In this document: positions 47,186 through 57,242 of the stretch, one piece after another
How the letters are laid out: every line of letters starts with the position of its first letter
Numbering within the stretch: position 1 is the stretch's first letter
Assembly (NCBI RefSeq): GCF_001625305.1
Contig: NW_017804242.1
Coordinates: forward strand, 5,711,765-5,775,764
Origin: Branchiostoma belcheri
Taxonomy: Eukaryota > Chordata > Leptocardii > Amphioxiformes > Branchiostomatidae
DNA: 64,000 nucleotides
Direction: 5' to 3'
Program-made: the position numbers and the translations under genes
The notes under the pieces: generated by a model
What the model was told of the DNA's origin: nothing
The model's input: only the letters and a program-made list of their open reading frames with translations
The model's database searches: none

Positions 47186-47352
47186 AGGGCGTATTTTTAG
47201 TCTTCGTAATCTGTAGGCAACCGCCCGAAATCATTGTAATTCGTAATCAGTACATTAGCCGTTCGTAATCAGCTCTGAGATTTAAGTAATTCATAGTCGG
47301 CGGTGAAAATTTTGCGTACTTCGTAATCACTATAACCCCCATGCAAGCCCTC
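47186..47352 (+). mobile_element. Family-A MITE copy 6, 5'-truncated
   Basis: Starts within the element at TATTTTTAGTCTTCGTAATC and ends ATGCAAGCCCTC. The left terminal repeat is gone. Confidence 0.7.
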
Positions 47353-47391
47353 ATTAGTACTGCTAGTCTGTCCTTTGAAAATTGCTGAATC

Positions 47392-47643
47392 ATGGTAGCA
47401 TCTCTCTCAGTCACACAGAAGCGGCACTTGCCTTTGAAATGGAAGAGAAAAGTTTACGTCACGTCAGAACACCCTCAAGTTGCAGCCGGTCTTCCGAAGG
47501 AGACCCCAGGGCATGGCTGGCAGAACTTAAAAGTGTGGAGATGTAACAAAACCTGGACATCCAAGGCATTCCTCACCTATGAGCCCCTCTACATACATGC
47601 CTTTCAACAAGGGACAAGATCTGGGCAGTTCAAGGCTACTTAA
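47392..47643 (+). other. Unassigned 83-codon frame with acceptor-like start
   Basis: A CTCTCTCAG acceptor-like site precedes an open frame that stays basic and aromatic (K-W-K-R-K-V-Y-V-T-S-E-H-P is its most protein-like part) to a TAA at 47,641. I do not recognise it. It does not continue in phase from the candidate first exon at 45,350. Confidence 0.25.
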
Positions 47644-47652
47644 CTGTTTCTT

Positions 47653-47858
47653 GAGGGCCTGCAAGCCCTTTTTCGTAAGGCGTTTTTAGACTTCGTAATT
47701 CGTAGGCAGCCTCCGCAAGAATCAACGTACCCGGCAATTCGTAATAGGACATTAGCCGCAAATCGTAGAGCCGTAATCAGCTCTGAGACTTCGTAATTCG
47801 TAATAGGTAGCGAAAATTTTGTGTAATTCGTAATCACTACACCCTCATGCAGGCCCTC
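47653..47858 (+). mobile_element. Family-A MITE copy 7 (6-bp TSD TTTCTT)
   Basis: Starts GAGGGCCTGCAAGCCC and ends CATGCAGGCCCTC. TTTCTT is found exactly on both sides. It lies ten bases past the stop of the frame at 47,392-47,643. Confidence 0.85.
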
Positions 47859-48799
47859 TTTCTTAAACTTAACATGAGAAGACACTAGTGTCACAAGATC
47901 ATTTCTAAAAACAGAAAAAGAGTTTCTGAAAATAATCATTTTCTATAGTGGCTTTTACAAATTTTTTTTTTTTTTTCGGTGGCTATGTCGCTAGAAGTTG
48001 TAGTCTTTGACCAAAACAGTCTTTGAACCTGTACTTCAAAGTCTTAAAAGCGGTGTGGCCCAAGGGCAAAAGATATGGAGATGGGCACTACCCTATACTC
48101 TGGAAAGACGCAGGATGGATTTTAACTTTTGAAAGTTTAACCTCGTAGACTGATGTTTCTGCATGGGTCTGAATACACAAAAATAGTAAAAACTTTGTTT
48201 TGTGGTGCTTCTATTTTCGCAGTTTTAACAGTAACCACTCTGCTGCAAAGTTTTGACAAAGTGAATATATCTTCCTTGAGTGACTACTGTACTACAGAAT
48301 TGTTTCAACTGTGAGTCTGAAACACTGTACAAACCTTTTCCGCCTACTATAGAATAAAACTGCAGCGAAAGTTTCACGATTTACAGTTAAGACTTGATGT
48401 TTGAGTTTGATTTGAATTTAGATCCACTTCCTGTGGTCTACACATTACATTCATCATATACATACCTGTATTACAATTGAAGAGGAACGTATAAAAACAT
48501 TACAAAGTTAACAGTATGTAGCAAACTTAACACAATTCCTTAAATACTCTATTTACAGTCCAATACTTTGCTAGTTGTCTCCTGTGTTGTTCCACAATTG
48601 TGACATTCTGTACAGGAAGCGCCTTTTCTGATAGTTGGATTTTGGTGTTGGTAGTCTGATTTTGTTTGTACTGGTGGTTGAGCATGTTTGGTACTTGTGA
48701 ATCTCAGATTAGAATGTGATTTTGTCGTATAAAGCCTTTGGTAGTTTGGTGAGCATTATTCGTTTAAAGGTGACAAGGCATCTCTGTGCCCTTTACTCT

Positions 48800-48915
48800 T
48801 GTCTCTTGACATGGCGGCAAGCGTGGCGTGCCGCGTACCACGACGGGGAAGCACGTGTCGGGAGCGGCGCGGCACAGGAAACGTCGCACGGACTATCCCG
48901 TCAGGAATGCAGGTG
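48800..48915 (+). other. CpG-rich patch with ATGGCGGCAAG, possible first exon
   Basis: Locally CpG-rich in an AT-rich intron. From ATG at about 48,811 a frame of 34 codons begins M-A-A-S-V-A-C-R-V-P-R-R, Arg/Ala-rich without acidic residues at first, like a mitochondrial targeting peptide, and ends at a CAG|GTGGGA donor-like site. No downstream exon was found, so it may be chance or a captured fragment. Confidence 0.28.
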
Positions 48916-49056
48916 GGACATGAAGGGTGGGAACTTTGGGGAAGCATTCACTGATCTGCCGGAAGTTTGGAACAGTTGGGATGATTCAACTGTTGTCCTT
49001 GGAACATTTGCTATTGCTGTCTCATAATCTACACCTCTTTTTCAAATTACAGTTAA

Positions 49057-49212
49057 ACTTTTTTTTTTAATGGAGTGGTTCAATGCAAGGCCTATACGAC
49101 CACTTCTCAGCATTGAACTAGAAGTATGAGAGAAACACGGCTATGTCAAGAGATAGCAGTGAACGTTTGATTTGAAAGCCTGTAGATTGTAGGTTGGTGG
49201 GAAACACTTGTC
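49057..49212 (-). mobile_element. LINE 3' end, inverted relative of 13,530-13,705
   Basis: GTGGTTCAATGCAAGGCCTA and AGCCTGTAGATTGTAGGTTG are the reverse complement of the tail and UTR of the plus-strand LINE remnant near 13,600, with a few differences. It covers only the terminal piece. Confidence 0.75.
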
Positions 49213-49355
49213 TGGTCTGGTTGTCAAAGGCAGAGATAGGACCAAGTGTGGTCCCAAATGGTGGTCGCGTTGGACAAGTGGTCAGCTTAGGCAAGTCCCT
49301 TACTTAATGCTTACATCTATGGGACAAAAAATCCAGACTGAGTAAAGTGTTCGTT

Positions 49356-49560
49356 ATGCCCTTTTTCGTAAGGCGTAATCGGGCCTTTTCAGTCTTCGTA
49401 ATCCGTAAGGCAGCCTCCAACAAATTTAAAAATGTAATTCATAGTAAGTACATTAGCAGCAAAGCGTAAAGTCATAATCAGCTCTGAGAATCTAACGCAA
49501 CTCGTAATCGGCGGCAAAAATTTTGCGTAATTCGTAATCACTACCCCCCATGCAGGCCCT
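49356..49560 (+). mobile_element. Family-A MITE copy 8, left end missing
   Basis: Starts ATGCCCTTTTTCGTAAGGCG and ends CATGCAGGCCCT. Internal motifs are intact. Confidence 0.78.
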
Positions 49561-49839
49561 TATAGAGGTGGTCGCTTGGTTTCGAGATTAACGGATTTAC
49601 AGAAACAGAGAACTTCTGCCTTCAAAGTCTTCCCCACTGATTGTAACCCGGAAGCGTGAAACTGTAACCCACCTACTGGCAGTGTGCCCACGGCTTGTTC
49701 ACCTGGCATATCTTCACCCGATACATAGGTATCCTCCTGTCCCCATAACACGGCTGGGAGGTTACACACACAAACTCTCCTTTGACGGCCGGCGTACCGT
49801 GAACTTTCTTTAATTTCCCGTGCCGGTGTTCCCGGTGCA

Positions 49840-50212
49840 AGGCCACACCAATTTAATTTCTTGGTTAACGGATTTTTCTAGAAAAATAACGGAGCGGGCG
49901 GGCGAAAAAAATAAAAAAATAAAAACAGGCCTAGGCATCCTATTATGGCCCAAAATAGTACGATAGGAGCCACGAAGTCAACACACCAGGCTGGTTCAAA
50001 ATTTCAACAATGAATTTTGAACTTTTAATGATACCACTGCATTGAAAGATGGAGTAACTGTAACAACTAGGAAGAAAAGGACTGTTTTCAACTGTTCAGG
50101 GCAAAATATGAGCATTTTGCAGTTGATTCTGAATTTAATTTTTTTTTTGCAAATCAGAAAAAAATGAAGTGGCCGTATCCGTTAACCAAGAAATTAAATT
50201 GGTGTGGCCTAA
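49840..50212. mobile_element. Family-C Harbinger-like MITE, complete
   Basis: AGGCCACACCAATTTAATTT to AAATTAAATTGGTGTGGCCT with the standard interior. The right flank reads TAA and the left CAA, so the duplication has one change. The terminal repeats contain TTGGTTAACGGATTT, a variant of the TTGGTTCTCGGATTT in other copies, changed in both arms. Confidence 0.82.
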
Positions 50213-50588
50213 GGGCGCGGTAGGAGTAGGGCCAACTTTTCCATGACAGTGGCTAGCCCACCTGGGGATACAGGTAAGGCATACCTGTGCACCAACCGTG
50301 GTGTGTCCTGGGAAAAGTTACTCCCCGAAAAACCTGTCATCTAAAAACATGTCGACAATGCAGAGCTGTCTGCATAATACATGTATGTCCATCTTACCCA
50401 TTTTCAAAGGCCTGAAGTGAGCAAAATTTCTTAACTTCCAACCTTCTGAAGCGCTATTTCACACATTTAGGAGCAAAACTGCGGAGAGAAATTTTTGTAC
50501 GTCCCGAAAAGAAAGTTTCCATCCTAGAGTTATTTCAGGATACAGCCCTGAGACAAAGTAATGTGCAAAACGGACAGTTCACTAATAT

Positions 50589-50799
50589 GAGGGCCTGCAT
50601 GTCCTTTTTCGTAAGGCGTAATCAGGCCTTTTTAGTCTTTGTAATTCATAGGCAGCCTCCCAAAAATCAACGTAATTCGTAATACATGTAGTACATTAGC
50701 CGCAAAGCGTAAAGTCGTAATCAGCTCTGAGACTTAAACGTAATTCGTAATCGGCGGCGAAAATTTTGCGTAATTGGTAATCACTACCCCCCCCCCATG
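50589..50799 (+). mobile_element. Family-A MITE copy 9, right end truncated
   Basis: Starts GAGGGCCTGCATGTCC and has nine CGTA motifs in about 200 bases. It ends in a C-run and CATGG without the final GCAGGCCCTC. Confidence 0.8.
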
Positions 50800-51108
50800 G
50801 TATGGTTTAGTTATCCATTAGTCAGATGGCATAAAGTATGTCCTTTTTCAACAGTTCACATTTTATGCACTTTTACCTTACGAGTTATACATTTCATCAA
50901 AACTGACAGCTATGGTATACTCAATATATATGTTGAACTGACAAATCTGGATACATTGGTACAACATAGCAAACACTGCCAAAAACTTTGTATATATCTC
51001 TACAGGATATATGTGTAGTTTGAAGAAACACTGTACAACATAACGTCTGAAGAAATGGATATATGTGTAGTCAAGATACACAAACAAGTAGAGGGTGTCG
51101 ATAGCTAC

Positions 51109-51650
51109 CAGGCCTCGAAATTAACTTTTCTTCCTACTGTCCCAGCACTGTCCTAAAAATAAATTCAATTGTCCCAAAGTGAGGATGAACTGTCTCAACC
51201 TGATTTTTGGGAAGTATTGTATGACTTCAACTTGAAGTCAACTTTATTTCGCTTCTGTTCACTCCCAGGCACACTACACTTGCATAAGTTGCAGAGTAGA
51301 CAGGAAATCCGGGGGGACTTTTCCGGATCCAAAAGCCGGGGCGTGTGCCTGATCAACAAAAAAAGGACTGACATTCGGATGCTGATTATTATCCTTTGTC
51401 TTCCTCTGTCTTCAAAAAAGAAGTCAAACCCAGTAGTTTTTACTAGTAGTTTCTTAGTAGTTGTCAGTAGTTCTATATGTACTGTTTTTATACCATGTTT
51501 CTTCTGTTCTTGCCCTCGGGCAAGAATTTGCAATAAACAATCTTATTATTTTTCTATTTTCCCAAAAATGTCCCAAGGTGTCTTTTTAGTTGTCCCAGCC
51601 TAAATTTTAGTGGTCAGTGGCCATTGGACCACCTTTAATTTCAAGCCCTG
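51109..51650. mobile_element. Family-H element 4 with nested LINE tail
   Basis: Starts CAGGCCTCGAAATTAAC and ends TTAATTTCAAGCCCTG, with AGCTAC directly outside both ends. Within it, about 51,215-51,547 is a LINE 3' end (TTTGTCTTCCTCTGTCTTC..TTGCCCTCGGGCAAGAATTT..CAATAAACAATC), the same UTR as at 56,070-56,235. The 144-codon plus frame across it is a composite artefact. Confidence 0.7.
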
Positions 51651-52019
51651 AGCTACAAATGTACATGTAGGCCACCTGTTATAACTGACAGTGACAGATA
51701 GAGGGGCCAACTGCATGTTCAAATCCCCCTTGTTGTTACAATTTCATGGGTGGCCAAAGGACTGATGTTCTTGGCTTGCCTTTACTGACAAGGACCTATG
51801 ACGGACGGCAGATTGTGTATATTTTGGAACTATTCAATGTGTGCATGCACTGGCCTTGTTACCAAACCTATTATTTTAGAAGCAGGGTCTCTTTTTGTCG
51901 TCTATCTAGGAAGAGGACGAAAGAGACTTATCAGCTAAAATAGGTTTGCTAGCAAGTGCTTGCGTGACTGTCTGTGAATAGACAGAAAACATACATGTAC
52001 ATGTAGTACCAAGGCCTTA

Positions 52020-52358
52020 GTGCGCCCAAAATTGGAGCTGTGCACCCAGTTTATTCTGTGGGTGCACTGGTGCACCCAAATATTATTGTAGGTATTTTTG
52101 TACATATCAAATGTATAATTGTATACAGGATATTCTTGGCATCTAAGTGTCACAAAAATAATAAAATCTTTGTTGTAGTACTTGTTTTAAGATTTTGAAT
52201 TTAGCTCCCATTTTAGATTCAAGCTTAGAAGAGGAGCAGTAAGATCTGTAAGTTTTGTTTTATATAGTACATGTACATCAAAAAATTTTTCTGTGCACCT
52301 AATTTTTTAGGTTGGGTGGACCAGGGCACCTATTCCCAAAAATGAATTTCCAGCCCTG
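52020..52358. mobile_element. Family-H-like element 5, decayed
   Basis: Contains GTGCACCCAGTTTATTCTGT, GGTGCACTGGTGCACCCAAA and CCAGGGCACCTATTCCC, and ends AATGAATTTCCAGCCCTG. The left end is unclear. Confidence 0.45.
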
Positions 52359-53135
52359 AATACTCTTCGAACCTCGAAGTTCACCAAAGAAAGAACAGAT
52401 ATTTTGGCTTTCCTTCACTGGCAAACTTGTGAAATGTGGTGTCCACTTTGAGTTTGAAATCACGAAGCTCTGAATACTTCTTCTTTTCAAGCTACAATGT
52501 ATGTGTTTTTAATGACAAGCTTTCTTTTTCTTGTAGTTGTACAGGTATTTTTTTTAATGCCATGCCTACCAACCTTTCAGTAACAAATGGAATCTGCTAT
52601 GCCAATATGAAACTGCCTAGACAATTTGATACTGTCTTGCCAATTTGATACTGTCTTGTACCAACCAAAAGATCTGCTTTGCGACAAGATTTCTAAAGTA
52701 GAAGGCAAAGATTTCTAAAGTTTCAAAACACACACTGTATACCCCCGCAAACCCCTATTTGGTGTTAGATGATACAAAACCATATTTGCGTTAGCTCTTC
52801 TTGTAAATCCTTCCCAAAGACTTCACCCAGTACACCTGTGCCTCAGTGTAAACCAAGCCCTGTTATAGGAACACATTTTGCCACCTCCAGATGTGCTATA
52901 CAAACTGTAGCCAGGCTGTGTATACAATGCGATTAGTTACTAATGCCTAATTGGCCCAATCTGTTTGTATGCATTGCTCAGTTCCCATACCAAATCTTGG
53001 CCAAATCTGGTTAAGCTTATTTCCAGCCCTGTTTGGTTAAGATAAAAGGAAGTGGCTACAGTATTGCTTGGGGTGGATTTTTCATGCTTCAGAAGTATAA
53101 ACAACAGCTTCAAAATCTTGCGCATCTTTAATACA

Positions 53136-53391
53136 GGGGGGCCCGCACGCCCTTTTCCATAGAGCGTAATCGTCCGTTTAAATTCTACGTAGAGCGGAGA
53201 TGGACTGCTCTAATTCAACGTAAAGCGTAAATGGCGCATTTTGCATAGAGCGTATTTCGCGTTTTAATTCTACGTAATGCGTTGTAGCCACTTGGAATTT
53301 ATCGTAAAGCGGAATCGCTACTGTAGCGTAATACGTAGCCAGCTCTCAAAATTTAGCGTAGAGCATTGTCGGGACCCCCCATGCAGGCCCC
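53136..53391 (+). mobile_element. Family-B MITE copy 5
   Basis: GGGGGGCCCGCACGCCC to CATGCAGGCCCC. It is the longest B copy, with an extra block (GTAGCGTAATACGTAGCCAG, TCTCAAAATTTAGCG). Flanks AATACA and TATACA match at five of six bases. Confidence 0.78.
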
Positions 53392-53642
53392 TATACATGT
53401 AAACGTTTAACATTTTCAAAAAAATTTTTTAAAAATGGTTGGCTCAGGCAGCACTGCAGCCTAGGCTCTATGTCCCCTCTACCTTCAACTTTCTTGCTGA
53501 CCAAAGTACTGTACTTAATTTCCAAGAAATATAATTCTTATAACTTGTCAACTGCACATCAATGAAAACTATTTTAATTGTGAGACATAGCCCTATCTTT
53601 GGGCATAAAGCAAGAACAATTTTTTACCTGAACACCCTTTCG

Positions 53643-53980
53643 CATGCCCGTAGCCAGGGGGGGGGGGGGGGGTTCGGAAGAACCCCCTCACAAAGGGTCA
53701 AAGGTCCACTTTTTGGTCCACTTTTTATGTAAAGGTCCACTTTTTATGTAAAGGTCCAAGACTTTTCTTGAAAAGATGGACTGGAATCGTAGAAAAACTG
53801 CTCCCTTTGTCATTAAATAAAAATTTATCTCTGATTTTTTCTAGGAAATCCTCTCAAAAACGCACGAAATGCCATTTTAGAAGGTTCACTTTTCGGACCC
53901 CCCCTAGGAACCTACGGCGCTCGAGGTCCCCTTCAGCAGTAGGAAGAACCCCCCCATTCAAAATCCTGGCTACGGGCATG
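53643..53980. mobile_element. Family-E MITE copy 2
   Basis: CATGCCCGTAGCCAGG(G)n to CCTGGCTACGGGCATG, with TTTCG directly outside both ends. The interior (AAAGGTCCACTTTTTATGTA repeats) is the reverse of copy 1. A G-run of about 16 bases lies near the left end. Confidence 0.85.
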
Positions 53981-54363
53981 TTTCGTGCGGGCAAATTGGA
54001 CCCTCTCTGGCCGGCCACCTTCTCTGGCCAATTATATCCCCTTTTTAGGCCGATTTCGGCTTATATTTATTCAGCCTGCAAGAGAATTCTGGTGGAGACT
54101 ACTATAACTTAGTCTGGTGGCACTATTATGCCTAGGAAGCTTGCCACCAAGCTTGAGTTGAATAAAAATGGTCTTGTATAATATTATAAACATAGACTGT
54201 AACCTAGCCAAGAAGACAAAATCTTTATAAACTTAGACTTAGACTTATTAGGGGCTCCCGTGTCTTCAAAAACATGCATGAGGCTATTTATTATCTGCCC
54301 ATTGCAATTTCTACTCTTTCCAGCTGCTTCCAAAGTCTGGTAGAGGCTACCGTTGTCCCACTG

Positions 54364-54540
54364 TAAGAATCAGGAGAAGCGAGTAGAAACAGATAAAAAC
54401 CCCTGGTCCCGGGCTGGGGTTTGAACCCACGACCTTCCGAGGACCAGCTTCATATCCGACGCTCAAAGTCAAACCACTCAGCAAAAAGGTCTAGACCCAT
54501 CGGCTGGGTCAGTTGGTAGCAACTCCCCCACTGTTACACT
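54364..54540 (-). mobile_element. tRNA-derived SINE copy 3
   Basis: The clearest of the set on the minus strand: CTGACCCAGCCGATGGGTC, A-box-like GCTGAGTGGTTTGA, B box GGGTTCAAACCCC, GGGACCAGGGGTTTTTATCT and a tail of GTTTCTACTCGCTTCTCCTG. Its minus-strand 5' side begins GTGTAACAGTGGGGG, as in the pair at 27.3-27.7 kb. Confidence 0.75.
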
Positions 54541-54892
54541 ACAACTTTGGAACACAGTGCAAAGCCACGGGACCACCATGTCATCAAAAATATGTGTGGA
54601 AGTCTGTGGCGTTGACTTTGGTAATGAAGCGTGAATGGTGTTCACACTGGGTCTCAGCAGGAAGGCCCCTAACCGTGTTTATACCACACACACGCCACTG
54701 TTGGTCTTCCCCCTTTTCCCACCCTTCTCACACACACAGGCTCCCTACCAAAATAACCAACCGCCCGGTTTAATCCATGACAAGTGTCAAAACACCTTGT
54801 AGATTGGGACTGTAGAACGAGTGTGGCCAAGTGTATTATCAGTCACAACAGCCGCCCCACAAGTAGACTGCACTGTCATCGCTCAGGGTCTG

Positions 54893-55230
54893 TCTTTCCA
54901 TCATTTGACGGAATCCTGCCCTCTTGACGGACAAAAATTTTGCCCAATCCGTCATCTTTGACGGACAAAAATCAGCTTGTGAAGAGTGTTGTAAAAGCCG
55001 AAAGGGGCGAGCAGGTCACAACCGGGAATCGAACCCGAGTTGTCCGCTTGGCGGTCACCAACGCTAACCACTACACTAAAAGGTCGCACGACCATTTAGC
55101 ATGGTCAGTTAGCACTGTTAGTGTCATTGTACTAAAGCTTGGTAAAAAAGTTCAAGCAAAATTTGCCCCTCAAAATGCAGGAAAGAATTACGAGCGTCAA
55201 GATTGTCACGTTCCACATGATGTTTCATGA
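54893..55230 (-). mobile_element. Family-J repeat containing a tRNA-like SINE
   Basis: TCCATCATTTGACGGAATCC, TTGACGGACAAAAAT and AGCAAAATTTGCCCC match the repeat at 59,147-59,330. In this copy only, about 54,990-55,120 is an extra tRNA-like unit on minus with an A box TAGTGTAGTGGTTAGCG and a B box GGGTTCGATTCCC. The tRNA-like part is not a functional tRNA gene as the acceptor stem is not closed. Confidence 0.65.
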
Positions 55231-55293
55231 AACAAAACTGACATGACAGAAAAAAATTCAGGCTGGGTAAGAAAATGTCAGTGTCAAATGCAA

Positions 55294-55513
55294 GAGGGCC
55301 TGCATGGGGGGTCCCGACAACACTCTACGCTAAATTTTGAGAGCTCTTGATTACGCTTCATGATAAATTCCAAGTGGCTATACGTGGAACTAACACAGCG
55401 AATACGCTCTACACAAAATGCGCCAATTACACTCTACGTTGAATTAGAGCATACGCTCTACGTAGAATCAAAACGGCTGAATACGCTCTACGGAAAAGGG
55501 CATGCAGGCCCCC
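55294..55513 (-). mobile_element. Family-B MITE copy 6, reversed
   Basis: GAGGGCCTGCATGGGGGGTC to GGGCATGCAGGCCCCC, with CTCTACGCTAAATTTTGAGAG and ACGCTCTACGTAGAATC inside. Flanking ATGCAA and ATGCAG match at five of six bases. Confidence 0.78.
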
Positions 55514-55825
55514 ATGCAGTTGATGAAGTATATGGGACACAAGCGTCCTGTATTTCATGGGTGGTAGCTTGTGTATTTATTTTGTTTGTTTGTTTTGAAA
55601 GGCAGGGTCCAACAACAACAACAACATCCACAAAAATTGGTTTCCCACACCATCAACACACATATTCTCTTTCTCTTGTATCTTTCACATTCTGCCATGT
55701 GGTCAAAACAGGATTTCAGAAGTGTGGATTAAGATAAATTAATTAGCACCTCGTTAAAGTCTGATCGTTCACACCTTGACGTGAAGTGTGTTTAAGTAAT
55801 CACGTTTTCTTTGGTAATTCTCTGA

Positions 55826-56235
55826 TAATTGAGAGAGGGCGGTATAAGAAGCTGTAAGTGTAACGAACGAATTTGCAAACAATGTACGTTGAATACGGTG
55901 GAAGACGGAACGCATTTTATCTTAAATCGTACCCTCTACAGCAATGAACGACATGAACTATCTGACGTAGCCTGCAAATTCTACTCCAACTTTCACACAT
56001 ATACAAATGAAAAGAAAACTACTCCCCTCTTAACATCCAAAAACCCACAAATTACAGAAAAAGTGGGATCCTTTGTCTTCCTCTGTCTTCAAAAAAGAAG
56101 TCAAACCCAGTAATTTTTTTTACTAGTAGTTTCTTAGTAGTTCTATGTGTACTAATTGTCTGTTTTTTATACCAAATGTTTCTTCTGTTCTTTCAATTAG
56201 CCCCTGGTAACGAATTTGCAATAAAACAATTTTAT
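55826..56235 (+). mobile_element. LINE 3' end with C-x2-C..H-F tail
   Basis: R-I-C-K-Q-C-T-L-N-T-V-E-D-G-T-H-F-I-L-N near the start is the same LINE tail as at 18.2 and 36.4 kb, here with the last cysteine replaced by arginine (N-R-T-L-Y). The 3' UTR runs through TGTCTTCCTCTGTCTTCAAA to TTTGCAATAAAACAA. Confidence 0.75.
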
Positions 56236-56690
56236 AATGAGGCTTATATCAGTATGTATCAGTTACCACAGTGGGGGTCGCTGGAAGACAGAAGAAAAAT
56301 GTCCAGACTATGTATGATGTACAAAATGACTAATAAACTGGTGGACGTCCCAACTACTCAGCATCTAATACCAGCTCAGAAGAGAACAAGAAATACTAGT
56401 CATGCCTTCAAGTACCAGAGTTATCAACCAAGGATTGAGGTGTTCAACTATCGAAGAGTGGAACTTGCCGCCACCAAGTACAGTTGGGATATCATCACAT
56501 CAGCTTTAAACAGTGTCTGCAGTTACATGTGCAAAGGTTCCATGTGACAGGTGTTTTAGTGAAATATCGCCATGCCTCATGCCTGCAAAGCTGGTGTGTT
56601 ACACCGAAGGGCGGTTATACCGGCTATACAGATACAGAATCACCCCAAGATTTAACTTTCTGGAAGATTTCTCCAAACTACATACATGTA
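56236..56690 (+). mobile_element. CR1-like LINE 3' end, directly adjacent
   Basis: One frame reads L-P-Q-W-G-S-L-E-D-R-R-K-M-S-R-L-C-M-M-Y-K-M then R-T-R-N-T-S-H-A-F-K-Y-Q-S-Y, the thumb region and end of a CR1/Jockey-type reverse transcriptase. It is a longer relative of 22,955-23,290 with a small deletion in the S-F-F-P block. The tail is TATACCGGCTATACAGATAC. Confidence 0.8.
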
Positions 56691-57110
56691 TCTTCTAAGC
56701 TCTAAAAAGCCAACGTATGGCTAGTCATTAGCAAAGCAAAAGAAGAAGTCAATCCTCCCAAGCAATGTACCTAGAAACATCAGACAGATCTATAGACTGG
56801 ACATTTCTTACCTTTTTTTTTTTACATCACTTTATCTGTGTGTTCCTACAATTAGCCTTTCAAGTTTGCAACTTTGTACATTTTATACCTCATTTATGAC
56901 GCACTACAAAATGTTAAGAAGCTAAAACCTTTCCCCCTCAGTCTGTACAACTTGTTGCATATCATGTCAAGCCTTATCCTTGTCACTTTGAATGCTTAGC
57001 AGAGGACACTTACAAAACTACAGTACTGAACTGCCCCCTTGCAGGATACACATGAACTGCAGGGCAATTGAAACCTCGAAGGGGCAAGTGTAACATGATC
57101 CATGACCCAC

Positions 57111-57242
57111 CTGACACCTGCTGAAGATGTCTCTCTGCGTGACCTTGACATTGAAGTGTTGGAGCACCTGCAGCACCTGTTGCCTGGGCCCTACACCTGA
57201 GTCTAAACACAGGCACCTGCCTTCCCCCACCTGAGACCTCAG
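57111..57242 (-). CDS. EXD3: EXD3/mut-7 homologue exon (Mut7-C, penultimate seen)
   Basis: A 132-nt exon with acceptor TGTACAG and donor CAG|GTGGGT, no split codons. It encodes 44 residues: L-R-S-Q-V-G-E-G-R-C-L-C-L-D at the start, then H-F-N-V-K-V-T-Q-R-D-I-F-S-R-C-Q at the end. The S-R-C closing is the first half of the Mut7-C zinc knuckle, and its partner C-N-G opens the final exon 47.7 kb away. A second open frame over the same bases is a shadow. Confidence 0.95.

Larger units (their letters stand above)
9422..57110 (-). other. EXD3 terminal intron, about 47.7 kb, filled with mobile elements
   Basis: On the minus strand the donor CAG|GTGGGT lies at 57,110 and the acceptor ATTAG lies just above 9,421. 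Joining the exons restores the family sequence D-I-F-S-R-C-Q-V-C-N-G without a frame break. The other six introns seen are 0.4-1.2 kb, so this one is some 40-fold larger. It holds at least 14 family-A/B MITEs, Harbinger-like, TTAA-targeting and family-H elements, SINEs, at least seven LINE tails, microsatellites and one 20-base assembly gap at 18,922. A scaffolding error cannot be excluded from sequence alone. Confidence 0.8.

Noticed and set aside
45350..47643. A two-exon nested gene joining 45,350 and 47,392
   Set aside because: The splice phases do not agree: joining the donor to the CTCTCAG acceptor gives an early stop.
51169..51603. 144-codon plus-strand gene
   Set aside because: It is a composite of a LINE 3' end inserted in a family-H element; the pieces match separate repeats elsewhere.
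2024..55513. CRISPR array or other prokaryotic repeat-spacer system
   Set aside because: The repeated CGTA-rich units are scattered transposon copies with target duplications, not regularly spaced identical repeats, and the window is eukaryotic.
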